From assembly GCF_014132355.1 (NCBI RefSeq), contig NZ_BLZO01000138.1, positions 1-38,840 of the forward strand: a DNA stretch of 38,840 bases. The letters run 5' to 3'. Below the pieces are notes generated by a model, which was not told the DNA's origin, searched no databases, and worked only from the letters and a program-made list of their open reading frames with translations. Position numbers and translations under genes: made by a program. The first letter of the stretch is position 1. Every line of letters begins with the position of its first letter. This document shows, in pieces, positions 28,506 to 37,477 of this stretch. This DNA is from Okeania sp. KiyG1. Lineage in GTDB: Bacteria > Cyanobacteriota > Cyanobacteriia > Cyanobacteriales > Microcoleaceae.

Positions 28506-28847
28506 AATATTCTCATTGAGAATATTAATTCTAGTTCATTGTTTTCGAGAAGAAGATTCTATTATTAGAATTATTTCTGCTATAAAAGCTACTCAAAACG
28601 AATTGGTGCTAAAATAATACAATTCTATAATCACAATAAACTATGAACCAAACAATTAATGTCAGTGGTTTAAAACCAGAACAAAATATTTCAACTTATT
28701 GAGATACATCCACGCGGGCAAGATGCCCGCACTGGGAACATTTAATTGTTAATATCTGTACTTCTTATGCGAGAAATCTTCTGTAATATTGACTCTATTT
28801 TTATTGCTACTTAAGTCGAGCGATCGCCTTTTTTCCAGAGGATAAAA
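28506..28847. other. Intergenic debris with an antitoxin-like start and a GCGGGC hairpin
   Basis: An ATG at 28643 opens MNQTINVSGLKPEQ, which looks like the start of another small antitoxin, but it stops after 19 codons. About 10 bases further lies the hairpin GCGGGCAAGATGCCCGC, of the same type as GCAGGCAAGATGCCTGC at 22852. Nothing else is seen up to the xisI remnant. Confidence 0.4.
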
Positions 28848-29177
28848 TTAGGTAGCTATTTCCAAATAACCTCGATGTTGAGGATGTATAAAATTCAAAC
28901 TAATATTCTCCTGATAAATTCCCATCTCTACTAATTTTTCTACTATTGATTCTTCCGTATCATTACATTGAATAATAATACTATCCTCAACAATATCAAT
29001 ATGTACAACACATTGATGAATAGGCTTATATTTATACCATCCCACCCACAAAACCAAATAACGCATTCTTTCATCATCAAAAATTAGCTCAATTTACGAA
29101 TCTTCATCCTTGAGATATTCATATTCACAGAGAAGTTTTTTGACACATTGCTTATAAAAATCTATGGTATTATCCAT
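28848..29177 (-). pseudogene. xisI: Orphan xisI with in-frame stop
   Basis: From ATG 29177 the frame reads MDNTIDFYKQCVKKLLCEYE, then YLKDEDS, a TAA (about 29096), then IELIFDDERMRYLVLWVGW and the complete rest of XisI (CVVHIDIVEDSIIIQCNDTE, GIYQENISLNFIHPQHRG). It is 110 codons in all, the normal length. A single C-to-T change at a CAA codon could explain the stop. Translation from the internal ATG at 29066 would give only 72 residues. There is no xisH beside it. Confidence 0.85.
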
Positions 29178-29261
29178 TGTAAATCTGACTCTGAAAAAGA
29201 GAAAATAATTAGTTTCAAACAAATTATAATATAATTGACCATTATATTATTGAAAAAACAA

Positions 29262-29516
29262 ATGAAAGCCATTGAAGTAACAGGAACTATTGATGAAAAC
29301 GGACAATTATTCCTCGACCAACCTATTGAAAATTTACCTCCAGGAAAAGTGCGAGTTATCCTACTTTTTCCCGAAGTAGCAGAAGAAGATGAACCCGATC
29401 CTGACGATACTCCCGTTGAAGAAATAAAAGCTAGTCTCAGAAGAGCATTGCAACAAGCAAAATCTGGACAAACTAAACCAATTTCTGAAATGTGGGAAGG
29501 AATAGACGTTGAATAA
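29262..29516 (+). CDS. RelN-like antitoxin, toxin partner missing
   Basis: The start is the ATG at 29262; a TTG at 29235 would only add nine residues. 84 residues: MKAIEVTGTIDENGQLFLDQ, PGKVRVILLFPE, then an acidic hinge (EEDEPDPDDTPVEE) and a helical end closing with MWEGIDVE. This is the pattern of cyanobacterial RelN-type antitoxins, normally followed by a RelE/ParE toxin. Here the next frame is a remnant of another antitoxin, so it stands alone. Confidence 0.72.
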   Translation: MKAIEVTGTIDENGQLFLDQPIENLPPGKVRVILLFPEVAEEDEPDPDDTPVEEIKASLRRALQQAKSGQTKPISEMWEGIDVE

Positions 29517-29552
29517 TACCCTTTAATATCAAATAAAAAACAGGATAAATAT

Positions 29553-29693
29553 ATGCCACAAATCACCCTAAATATCCCCGATGAATTAATTTCACGTATC
29601 CATTATTTTGAAGAACAATTACCCCAAATTTTAGAGCTAGGAATGCGGGAATTAAATGCTAGTTCAACGGAATGCTTACATAAAATATTATGA
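29553..29693 (+). pseudogene. Truncated antitoxin-like gene fused to a MITE end
   Basis: 46 codons: MPQITLNIPDELISRIHYFE, EQLPQILELGMREL, then NASSTECLHKIL. The first part is like the N-terminus of larger cyanobacterial antitoxin-like proteins. The change occurs where the DNA becomes GGAATGCTTAC, the right end of the GTAAGC MITE family. Its stop overlaps the ATG of the dipeptidase gene by four bases. Confidence 0.6.
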
Positions 29694-30412
29694 AAACTTC
29701 TTACCTACTACTACTTTTACAAAGATCGATAGTTCTCATTTTAGCAGCACTTATATTTGCAATATCTATCAATTTTCCGCAAGTCAAAGTAGGTATTACT
29801 CAAGCAATATTGAATCATAACATAGCTGAATCTAAAATACCTGAATGGGCAAGATTAGTAGATATAAAAACTCTTAATTCTGAGATTATTTTAGATATTC
29901 GCTACGCCACTACAAATAATTTCCTCAACCAAAAATTATACCCTGTAGCAAAATGTGCTTTAAGAAAAGAAGTAGCAGAAAAATTATCACAAGTTCAGGC
30001 AGATTTAAAAACAATAGGATTAGGTTTAAAAGTTTATGATTGCTATCGACCTCTATCAGTTACAAAAAAGATGTGGGAAGTTTTGCCAGATTCTCGTTAT
30101 GTTGCTAATCCTGAGAAAGGTTCTCGACATAATCGTGGTGCTGCAGTTGATGTGACTTTAGTTGATTTAAACACTGGTAAAGAGTTAGAAATGCCTACAG
30201 AATTTGATGATTTTTCTGAAAAAGCTTGGCGCAATTATTTAGGTAATAAATTAGAAGTTCAGAGAAATAGCGAACTATTAGTAGAGAAAATGAACAAGTA
30301 TGGCTTTGAAGCTTTAATAACAGAATGGTGGCATTTTGATGCAATAGGATGGCAAAAATTTGCTATTTTGGATGTACCCTTAGATCGAATTACTGAATTT
30401 CAAAAAATATAA
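29690..30412 (+). CDS. D-alanyl-D-alanine dipeptidase, VanX-type (M15D)
   Basis: 240 residues with an N-terminal signal or membrane segment (SIVLILAALIFAISI). The zinc-site motifs are complete: SRHNRGAAVDVTL near residue 145 (SxHxxGxxxD) and EWWHFDAIG near 212 (catalytic Glu and third ligand His). YDCYRPLSV and LDIRYATTNNF are also family marks. It should cut D-Ala-D-Ala, and the export signal puts it in the periplasm, so wall recycling or breakdown is likelier than vancomycin resistance; no vanH or vanA is near. Its ATG overlaps the stop of the truncated antitoxin. Confidence 0.92.
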   Translation: MKTSYLLLLLQRSIVLILAALIFAISINFPQVKVGITQAILNHNIAESKIPEWARLVDIKTLNSEIILDIRYATTNNFLNQKLYPVAKCALRKEVAEKLSQVQADLKTIGLGLKVYDCYRPLSVTKKMWEVLPDSRYVANPEKGSRHNRGAAVDVTLVDLNTGKELEMPTEFDDFSEKAWRNYLGNKLEVQRNSELLVEKMNKYGFEALITEWWHFDAIGWQKFAILDVPLDRITEFQKI

Positions 30413-30532
30413 ATTATGGATGTCATTTCAGTTATCAGTCATCAGTTAGCCTCCTGTCGGAGGAGCTACGCTAACAGTTATCAGTACTTCTGCAATAAGG
30501 AGGCTTGATATAAGGACTATCCTATTTTTTTA

Positions 30533-30574
30533 TCCCCTTAAAAGGGGAGGCTTTATACCAAAATTTTTCGGTAA
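30533..30574 (-). repeat. tnpB-type left-end relic with hairpin
   Basis: The minus strand reads TTACCGAAAAATTTTGG, then TATAAAGCC, then the hairpin TCCCCTT/AAGGGGA (30533-30548). The same end type is seen at 38058, 9453 and 12102. The nearby DNA (30424-30490) has TTATCAG repeats and a CCTCC/GGAGG hairpin. Confidence 0.6.
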
Positions 30575-30754
30575 AAAAGTTACTAACTCAGGACTAAAGT
30601 ATTAAACCCCCTATTGTGGATAAATTCTGTTAAAGATAAGTATTATATTATGAAAAAATCCGGAGTTTGACTTTGAAGTTGAGAAAGTTTATGATAGAGA
30701 ACAATTAATTTGTCAGTAATTACAAATAAAAACATTAAATAGTTGTCACTAATT

Positions 30755-30957
30755 GTAAGCATTTCCTGCGGACTGCTGCGCAAACAGCTATTAGCTGTCA
30801 GCTCTCAGCTATCATGATGGGGTTTTAATGAATATAGACTGTTTCAGCCAGATTTTATAGTTAAGTATAAATTCTGCCTCAATTAGTAAAGCTTTTATCT
30901 AAAACTAAAAGCAATAGCTGATTGCTGATTGCTGATTGCTGACGGCTGAATGCTTAC
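30755..30957. repeat. GTAAGC-ended MITE with 8-bp target duplication
   Basis: GTAAGCATT at the left (30755) pairs with AATGCTTAC at the right (ending 30957). CACTAATT flanks it on both sides (30747-30754 and 30958-30965). The right 45 bases are the reverse complement of the left part of the copy at 9027. The left part carries the module CCTGCGGACTGCTGCGC. No gene inside. Confidence 0.88.
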
Positions 30958-30996
30958 CACTAATTCCGATTTTAATCAATTTTTATGGAGAACAAT

Positions 30997-31776
30997 ATGA
31001 AAAGTATACTACTAGAACCAACTTATATTTTTAATGATGAAAATCCACTAACTCAAACAATTAACTTGACTGATAACTATGAAAAAATCCCCAGTCAGAT
31101 TACTGAAAATCAAGATTTCCCAGAACAGTTCAGTCGTCACGGATATCCAAAACAATTACAAGATAACCTCGAACCTTGGGAAATAGTTCGGTTAATTAAA
31201 CAAACTAGAATTGAGATTGCTGAATATGCAGAATCAACTATTATTGGTTCAGACAATAAATACGATAAAATTAAAGCCGAACTAGGGATGAATATTATTA
31301 TTCCCAAAGGCAAAATTGAACAACTCAGATTAGAAGTTTCTTTAATAGGAGGTAATGATTCTGAACCAATAATAGCTGTAGATGGATTACCATCTGATTT
31401 ATTTGATGAAAAATATCTAGTCCAAGGCAAAGTTACAGTAGCAGTTGATAAATTACTAAAATTTATTCCTGTAACTGTTAATGTTTTAAATATGTTACCT
31501 GCTGATATTGAACTAGAACCTTGGGAATTTAATGTGGGACGTATGAGAGATGTCACAATTGATTTTTCCGGTGGATTAACTTCTCAACCAGCTTGGTTTT
31601 TTCAAGGTAATGGGATTAAAAATGATGTGAGAGTAGCTCTGACAATTAAAAAACCCAAAAACTTACATAAAGTTACTGCAGATGTACGAGCAGCTTGGAT
31701 ATATAAACCAGGTTTATTTCGTTCAGAAAAAGTTGGTAGTGATGTGAAAAATATCCTGATTTATGAAAAGTATTAA
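30997..31776 (+). CDS. Hypothetical protein, about 259 residues
   Basis: The ATG at 30997 is preferred because GGAGA lies 6 bases before it; the ATG at 30985 would overlap that site. The family is not recognised. There is no signal peptide or membrane helix; the composition is mixed alpha/beta with many Ile, Glu and Lys. Notable stretches are QLQDNLEPWEIVRLIKQTRI, IIIPKGKIEQLRLEVSLIGG, INVLNMLPADIELEPWEF-like text near residue 180, and VRAAWIYKPGLFRSEKVGSD at the end. The recurring EPWE motif (near 55 and 187) is odd. The gene stands alone between repeat blocks. Confidence 0.7.
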   Translation: MKSILLEPTYIFNDENPLTQTINLTDNYEKIPSQITENQDFPEQFSRHGYPKQLQDNLEPWEIVRLIKQTRIEIAEYAESTIIGSDNKYDKIKAELGMNIIIPKGKIEQLRLEVSLIGGNDSEPIIAVDGLPSDLFDEKYLVQGKVTVAVDKLLKFIPVTVNVLNMLPADIELEPWEFNVGRMRDVTIDFSGGLTSQPAWFFQGNGIKNDVRVALTIKKPKNLHKVTADVRAAWIYKPGLFRSEKVGSDVKNILIYEKY

Positions 31777-31900
31777 ATCAGTTTTATACAGTAATAAATA
31801 TGCTCTATTATGTTGAGGTATATTTATCATCAAAAAATGCTTAAAAGCTCTTTGATTTATCTAGGGGTTTGTATTCTTTTATATATTATTTTTTATTTTT

Positions 31901-32154
31901 AATTAGGGCTTGCACTCATAAAGCTAAAAGTCAGAATAGCTAAGGTAATTGAGCTTTTTATATTCAATTTATCTCCTAAGTTATTGGCTCTTATTGGCAT
32001 CAATTTACTGAAATTTTCTGCTGAAATTCAACAAAATTTCTTCACATAAAATTGCCAAAACCATTGCCTGTTCTCCACAAACCGACCCGTCCCCGCGTCT
32101 GGTGCGTCCCCGTGTCCTACGTCCACCAACCAATTTTTCAGCAGACCCTAATTA
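31901..32154. repeat. MITE with AATTAGGG ends
   Basis: AATTAGGGCTTGC at 31901 pairs with GCAGACCCTAATT ending at 32154. Inside are GTCCCCGTGTCC-type repeats (32089-32118). The right end resembles IS5-group termini seen in cyanobacteria. No gene inside. Confidence 0.6.
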
Positions 32155-32238
32155 GGGTTTGCTTATGGAAAGTCTTTTTGCTGGGATAGGGACCCACCCC
32201 TAACCCCTCCCAGGAGGGGAAAAAGGGACCCACCCCTA

Positions 32239-32404
32239 ATATAGAATCCGGTTGAATAGTTATTGTATAGTTGGGAGTAGGGGACCCACCCCTACTGCTC
32301 CCAGGAGGGGAAGAGGGGAGTGGGGAGTGTGGGAGTAGGGGAGATTAAAGGTTTAAAGTAATTTAAGAAATTATCAACATATACTATATAACCGGATTCT
32401 ATAT
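32239..32404. repeat. MITE with ATATAGAATCCGGTT ends, enclosing G-rich minisatellite
   Basis: ATATAGAATCCGGTT (32239-32253) is inverted exactly at 32390-32404. Between are GGGAGTAGGGG repeats and a CTCCC/GGGAG hairpin. CCCCTCCCAGGAGGGG hairpins also lie outside it, at 32203 and 32403. The rest of 31777-32496 has no gene. Confidence 0.75.
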
Positions 32405-32496
32405 AACCCCTCCCAGGAGCGGAAAAAGGCAGTAGGCAGTAGTTAGGACGTAGAATAAATGGGAATTACAAAGTCAGTGGCCCAAAGAGTTGAAAA

Positions 32497-33362
32497 TTAG
32501 CCAATTTCCGCCGTCATACTAATAACTGTTTCCACAGTTTTACCCGGTTCAGCAATTAATAAACTTTCCCCAGTATTCATAGCATTACGAGGTGCAGTCC
32601 AAGGTTCTAAACAATAAAAATCTTTACCTTTCACAGTCCAAAAAACCAGAGTAGAGTAATTACTATCGTAGTTAATAGTTAACTTTAAATTACGACTTTT
32701 ATCAGTAACTACTGCGGACTGCTTCGACAAATTTACAAAAGCCCAATCAATTTCTTCGGCATTAAAATCAAACTCTCCAGAAAAAGTATTAACAGTTGGT
32801 TCACCCTTAAGTTTATATTCATTTGAAGGTAAATCAAATTCTAATTGACTCTTATCATTCACAGCAAAATAAGGATGAATTCCTGTAGCAAATGGCATAG
32901 GTTTCTGAGATAAATTCGTGTGAGAATATCGCATCTCTAGAGTATTACCCCGCAATATATAGGTATAATTCAACTCAAAATTAAATGGATATACTGCCCG
33001 AGTTTCATCACTGCTGCGGAGAGTCACAGTAATACTTGCGCCATTCTCGGTAGACTGTTGTGTAACTTCCCAAGGAAGGGTACGAGCAAAACCATGTTGC
33101 TTGATTTTGTAGCTTTCTCCATCTAACGTATAGGTATCGTCAACCACGTTGCCACAAATAGGGAACAATAGAGGAATGCCACCGCGCACCGAAAGAGTGG
33201 GGTCAGCAAAACGTTCCTTATCCATATAAAATATTTTTGGTCTTGAGTACGCCAGTCAGTAATAATGCCACCTCGTTCGGGAACAACTACGACTAAAGAC
33301 TGAGTGGTCTCATCAGAAAGGATATAGGGTTGATTTTGATTTTGTCCAACATTAGCAGGCAT
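32497..33362 (-). CDS. Aldose 1-epimerase-like enzyme (one frameshift)
   Basis: About 288 residues if the T-run 33234-33238 gains one base. The first part (MPANVGQNQNQPYILSDETT, VPERGGIITDWRTQDQ) then joins IFYMDKERFADPTLSVRGGI, PLLFPICGN, KQHGFARTLPWEV. Later come TGIHPYFAV with the conserved His, and CLEPWTAPRNAMN with the acidic residue. The fold is that of galactose mutarotase, which interconverts alpha and beta sugar anomers; this branch also includes glucose-6-phosphate 1-epimerases, so the sugar is uncertain. Read literally, only 242 residues from 33225 are made, lacking the first strands. Confidence 0.85.
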
Positions 33363-33439
33363 AGATAATTCACCTAAAACAACTGCTATTAAGGTCTCAC
33401 AGAATAGTCTGAAAAACTATTCATTTTGGACATAATGTG

Positions 33440-33776
33440 GAATTTAAAGTCAAAAGTCAAAAGTCAAAAGTTAAAAGTTAAAAGTGATATTCTATATCAA
33501 ATACGCTTAATTCGGTATCAAAAAATGTTCCATCTTCTCATCTCCCCATTCACTAAAGTCAAAAGTCAAAAGTCAAAAGTTAAAAGTGATATTTTATATC
33601 AAATCCGCTTAATTCCGTATCAAAAAATATTCCATCTCCCCATCTCCCCATCTCCCTATCTCCCCATCTCCCTATCTCCCCATCTCCCCATCTCCCTATC
33701 TCCCCATCTCCCTATCTCCCCATCTCCCCATCTCCCCATCTCCCTATCTCCCCATCTCCCTATCTTCCCATCTCCT
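33440..33776. repeat. AAAGTCAA and CCCCATCT repeat block
   Basis: Two segments beginning AAAGTCAAAAGTC (33448 and 33555) each lead into ATATCAAATCCGCTTAATTC or a close variant, the left-end type of the element at 5323. From about 33630 to 33776 come 8-base units CCCCATCT/CCCTATCT, which run up to the last codons of sasA. The long open frame across it is not a gene. Confidence 0.85.
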
Positions 33777-35022
33777 CACCGATAAACTGGTAAAGTAAAC
33801 TTAAAACAACTACCATGATTAGGGTTAGACTCTACCCAAATTTTGCCGTAGTGGGATAAAATAATCCTCTGACATAGAGCTAGACCAATACCATAACCTT
33901 CTTTTGACTCATCACGCTTGAGCCTAAAACTATCTTCAAAAATACGGCCGTGATTTTCTTTAGGAATGCCAGGGCCACTATCACAAATTGTTACTTGAAT
34001 CTTTTGAGTAGTGCGATCGAGAATTAAAACCTGTATTTTTCCTTGTTTAGGAGTATACTTAATGGCATTATCCAGCAAATTAACTATTACCTGACGTATT
34101 CTTTCTCGGTCGGCATAAACTAACGGTAAATCACTAGGAATATCCTTTTTCAACTGCAAATCTTTTGACTTAAGTCGGTCTCGAAAACTAATTATCACCT
34201 CGCTACACAATGCCCCCAAATCTAATTTTTCAGGCTGAATTTGTAACCGCGTACTTTTGCCTCTTGGCCTCTCCAGAATATCTATAATCATTTTGTCGAT
34301 CGTGCGAACTTGGTAACGTGCCTGCTTAATTAGCCTTTCCACAAGAGTTGGAGACCTTCTGGGAACCTCACTATTAGCCGTTTTTTGAGTTGATTCTAAA
34401 GTCTCTAAAGCCAAAGAAACTGCTGTCAGAGGGTTGCGTAAGTCGTGAGCCAACATTGCCACAATACGGTCTTTAAATCTTAGTTGAGCTTGAAGTTGTT
34501 CTTTCTCCTGTTTGAGACGAAAAATCTCATCTGACATTTGCATTAATTCCGCAGCACAGTCGATGGAACTAACAGATAATTTTTGATTAACAACCTGTTT
34601 AGACTGAGGCTGAGAGTTATGAGTGTGCCAATATTCGGCGATAGAACGTTGCCAGCGTGGCCACCAATATTCCAATTTGGCAATTAAATCTGTACCAGTT
34701 AGGGTTTGTCTCGGTTCAGGATAAATTTTGAGTAGGGCAGGAGTAGCAATTAACTTGAAATGCTCTGCCATATAGGGTTGTTCTTCTACGTCAATGACTT
34801 GAAATTCAAAGGGATAATCATAATCTTTTTTAAATTGTTGAGAGACTTACGAATGGCTTGAATTTGCTGTTGAGAGCCAGGACGTTTATTGATAAACAAT
34901 AAAATCTGTAAACATCCCTGCTCATTATTATTATTAGATTTTTCTGAAGACACCTGTACAAAATCTCTAGGTAAGTGGGATAGGCTATTAGCATCTCTTT
35001 TGCAAATAGAATAATTTACCAT
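33776..35022 (-). CDS. sasA: SasA, KaiC-interacting histidine kinase (one frameshift)
   Basis: Full protein of about 415 residues if the T-run 34826-34831 gains one base. The N-terminal piece has the KaiB-like thioredoxin-fold sensor (LQILLFINKRPGSQQQIQAI, then DYDYPFEFQVIDVEEQPY), which continues as MAEHFKLIATPALLKIYPEP and LEYWWPRWQ. The kinase shows the H box (MLAHDLRNPLTAVSLALE), N box (NLLDNAIKYTP), G1 (DSGPGIP), F (RIFEDSF) and G2 (GYGIGLALCQ). SasA is stimulated by KaiC and phosphorylates RpaA, passing clock time to gene expression. As read, the kinase piece begins at 34771 without the sensor domain. Loss of sasA would be surprising, which argues for a sequence error. Confidence 0.93.
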
Positions 35023-35256
35023 TTAGTAGTAATCCATATTGAATATTCCCGCCTACCTAGATACTTGGCCCGATAGTGTAAGCGGGGCGGGGTTTACCAC
35101 TTACGATTAAAAAACAAAATGTTGAATTTTATATTTTTCTATTAATGGCCTATAAAATAAAATTTGTTTCTGAGATAATTTAATATCTATTTCATATTGT
35201 GACACTAATACTTTAAATTCGCCTTCTAGAGTGTATCGAGATTATCTAATGCTTAC

Positions 35257-35285
35257 TTGACATAATTGATACTTTATAGTATGTA
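35257..35285 (+). promoter_or_regulatory. Candidate sigma-70 type promoter with structured leader
   Basis: TTGACA (35257-35262), 17 bases, TATGTA (35280-35285). Just after it CTTACCAG (35299-35306) is inverted at 35339-35346 (CTGGTAAG), enclosing an ATG (35315) that opens a 20-codon frame ending at 35377. No larger gene follows. It may be a small RNA or the start of a lost gene divergent to sasA. Confidence 0.35.
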
Positions 35286-35420
35286 AACACAGATAAATCT
35301 TACCAGTGGTTATAATGACTCAAACGAGGGATAATTTTCTGGTAAGTGGTATACTGCAAGCTTCAATTTTATGGTAGTTAGAGGTTTGCTAAGGATACTC
35401 TGATGACTTTGTGCCTCATT

Positions 35421-35552
35421 TATAGCGCTGTGCGCAGGCAACAGCTCCGGAAAGCAACAGCTCCGGAAGGGGGAATAAAAACTGATAATATAAGACTTTT
35501 AGCTATTGGACAGTTCTTGTAATTTGTAAATATGCCAGCGCACATTGCTATA
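35421..35552. repeat. TATAGC-ended MITE, reverse copy of 20470
   Basis: TATAGCGCTGTGCGC at the left and GCGCACATTGCTATA at the right. Large parts are the reverse complement of 20470-20598 (TAAGACTTTTAGCTATTGG, TTTGTAAATATGCCAGCGC). Confidence 0.8.
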
Positions 35553-35567
35553 ATCTAAAATTTTTTT

Positions 35568-35696
35568 TATAGCGCTACGCATTAATGTGTTTGACATTTC
35601 TAAACCCTGTTAGCGGAGCATTTGAGCACCGAAAACCCTTTAACAATTTACTATTCCCCATTCCCTATTCCCTATTCCCTAGCACGTAGTGCTATA
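35568..35696. repeat. TATAGC-ended MITE with CCCTATT repeats
   Basis: TATAGCGCTACGC pairs with CACGTAGTGCTATA at the right end. CCCTATTCCCTATT repeats lie inside (35651-35680). It sits 15 bases after the previous MITE and 32 bases before the DUF2079 gene, so it may affect that gene's promoter. The remainder of 35023-35420 has no clear gene. Confidence 0.75.
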
Positions 35697-35728
35697 AAAT
35701 TTAATTTTGAAATATTACTATAAAGTGG

Positions 35729-37365
35729 ATGAAGTTGGTTAGCTGGCAAAAAAATCAGTCCCTCAGAATGGTGCTTGTGGTGGCGATCGCCTTCTTTGTT
35801 CTCTGTCTATTATTTAATCTGCATCGCTATTATAGTTTTTACGCTTCCTACGACCAGGGTATATTTAACCAAGTCTTTTGGAATAATATACACGGTCGTT
35901 TTTTCAAAGTTCTCTCTCTTCTGCTCTTTCCACAAATGTAGTTCACCAAGGCCAAATACCAGAAGTATACTATCACCGCTTAGGCCAACATTTTACTCCA
36001 GCTCTATTGCTGTGGTTGCCAATATATGCTCTATTTCCATATCCCATTACCCTAACAGTTTTACAAGTCACATTAGTTACTGGTGCTGGTTTAGTTTTAT
36101 ACATTTTAGCTAGGCACTATCTCCAGCCACCCTTATCAGCCATAATTACTATTAGCTTCTATTGTGCTAATGCAGTAATTGGCCCTACTCTCGCAAATTT
36201 CCATGATATTTGTCAGATACCTATATTTGTATTTAGCTTACTATTGGCAATGGAAAAACGCCGATGGTCTTTATTTTGGATTTTAGCAATATTAATTTTA
36301 GCAGTGAGAGAAGATGCGGGAGTAGTTTTATTTGGAGTAGGATTCTATCTAATTTTGAGTAAGCGCTACCCCAAAATAGGTTTAGCTATTTGTACTCTCA
36401 GTTTTGTTTATATGGTGGCTTTAACAAATCTGATTATGCCTATATTTTCCGAAGATATTTCCCAGAGATTTATGATGGAAAGATTCGGTCAATATGCGGA
36501 AGGAGAAGAAGCTTCTACTCTAGAAATAATTTGGGGTATGATTAGCAACCCTTGGCGTTTAATTGGAGAAATTTTTACCCCATTTTTTGGCACCATCAAA
36601 TATTTATTAGGTCAATGGTTGCCTTTAGCATTTGTGCCTGCTGTTGCTCCCGCTTCTTGGATGATCGCGGGGTTTCCTTTGTTAAAATTATTTTCTGCTC
36701 AAGGTTTGTCTGTACTGTCAATTACTATTCGCTACGCAATGACAGTAGTACCTGGATTATTTTATGGTGCAATTTTATGGTGGGGAAAGAGAGAATCAGA
36801 AGTTGAAAACTCACCACTGCCATCACTAAAGTTTCAGCGTTTCTGGGTAATTTGTCTTTGCTTATCTCTATTTTTTACCTTCACTTCTAATCCTAATCGT
36901 ACCTTCTATTTTTTAGTACCAGACTCAGTACAACCTTGGGTTTATGTACCTGCACATCAACAATGGCAACACGTTAGTCAAATGCGACCGTTGTTAGGGA
37001 AAATTCCTGATGATGCTAGTGTGGCAGCAACAACTTATATTATTCCTCACTTATCAGGTCGTCGAGCAATATTGCGGTTTCCCAGAATGCAATTTAGAAA
37101 TGATGCTAGAGAAGTTGAAAAAGTAGAATATATTATTGTTGACTTGTGGCGGTTGAATAGATATCGAGTAGCATTTAAGAGCGATCGGCAACGACTGGAA
37201 AAAATTGTACCTCGAATTGAGGATCTTTATAATTCTGGTGAATATGGAATTACTGGTTTTGCAGATGGTGTAGTTTTGATGGAAAAAGGAGTAGTTTCTA
37301 ATCCTGATGCGCTTGATGGATGGGAAAAATTCCGTCGAGAAATTGCTCAATTTTCTGATAAGTGA
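35729..37365 (+). CDS. DUF2079 family membrane protein (one frameshift)
   Basis: About 545 residues if the T-run 35899-35904 gains one base. MVLVVAIAFFVLCLLFNLHR and YASYDQGIFNQVFWNNIHGR then run on as FFQSSLSSALSTNVVHQGQI, PEVYYHRLGQHFTPALLLWL. Many membrane helices follow (LILAVREDAGVVLFGVGFYL, FAFVPAVAPASW-like text), and a C-terminal soluble part (VEYIIVDLWRLNRYRVAFK). The early YDQGIFNQ and GQHFTP motifs are DUF2079 marks. The family has a GT-C glycosyltransferase-like layout, but its reaction is not established. Read literally, the long frame starts at 36007 and lacks the first loop with the putative catalytic Asp. Confidence 0.87.
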
Positions 37366-37477
37366 AATTGTAGGAGCGGGTTTATTTGATTTTGTTTAAT
37401 TCCCATTAATTTAACGTGGAACTCGCCCCCTACCTCATCTAATTTTCTTGTCAAATTTGTTGATTTGATTTATTAAA

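Noticed and set aside
29690-30412. Vancomycin resistance locus
   Set aside because: Only the VanX-type dipeptidase is present, with an export signal and no vanH, vanA or vanRS; wall recycling fits better.
33426-33785. 119-codon open frame
   Set aside because: It is translation of AAAGTCAA and CCCCATCT repeats and overlaps the end of sasA.
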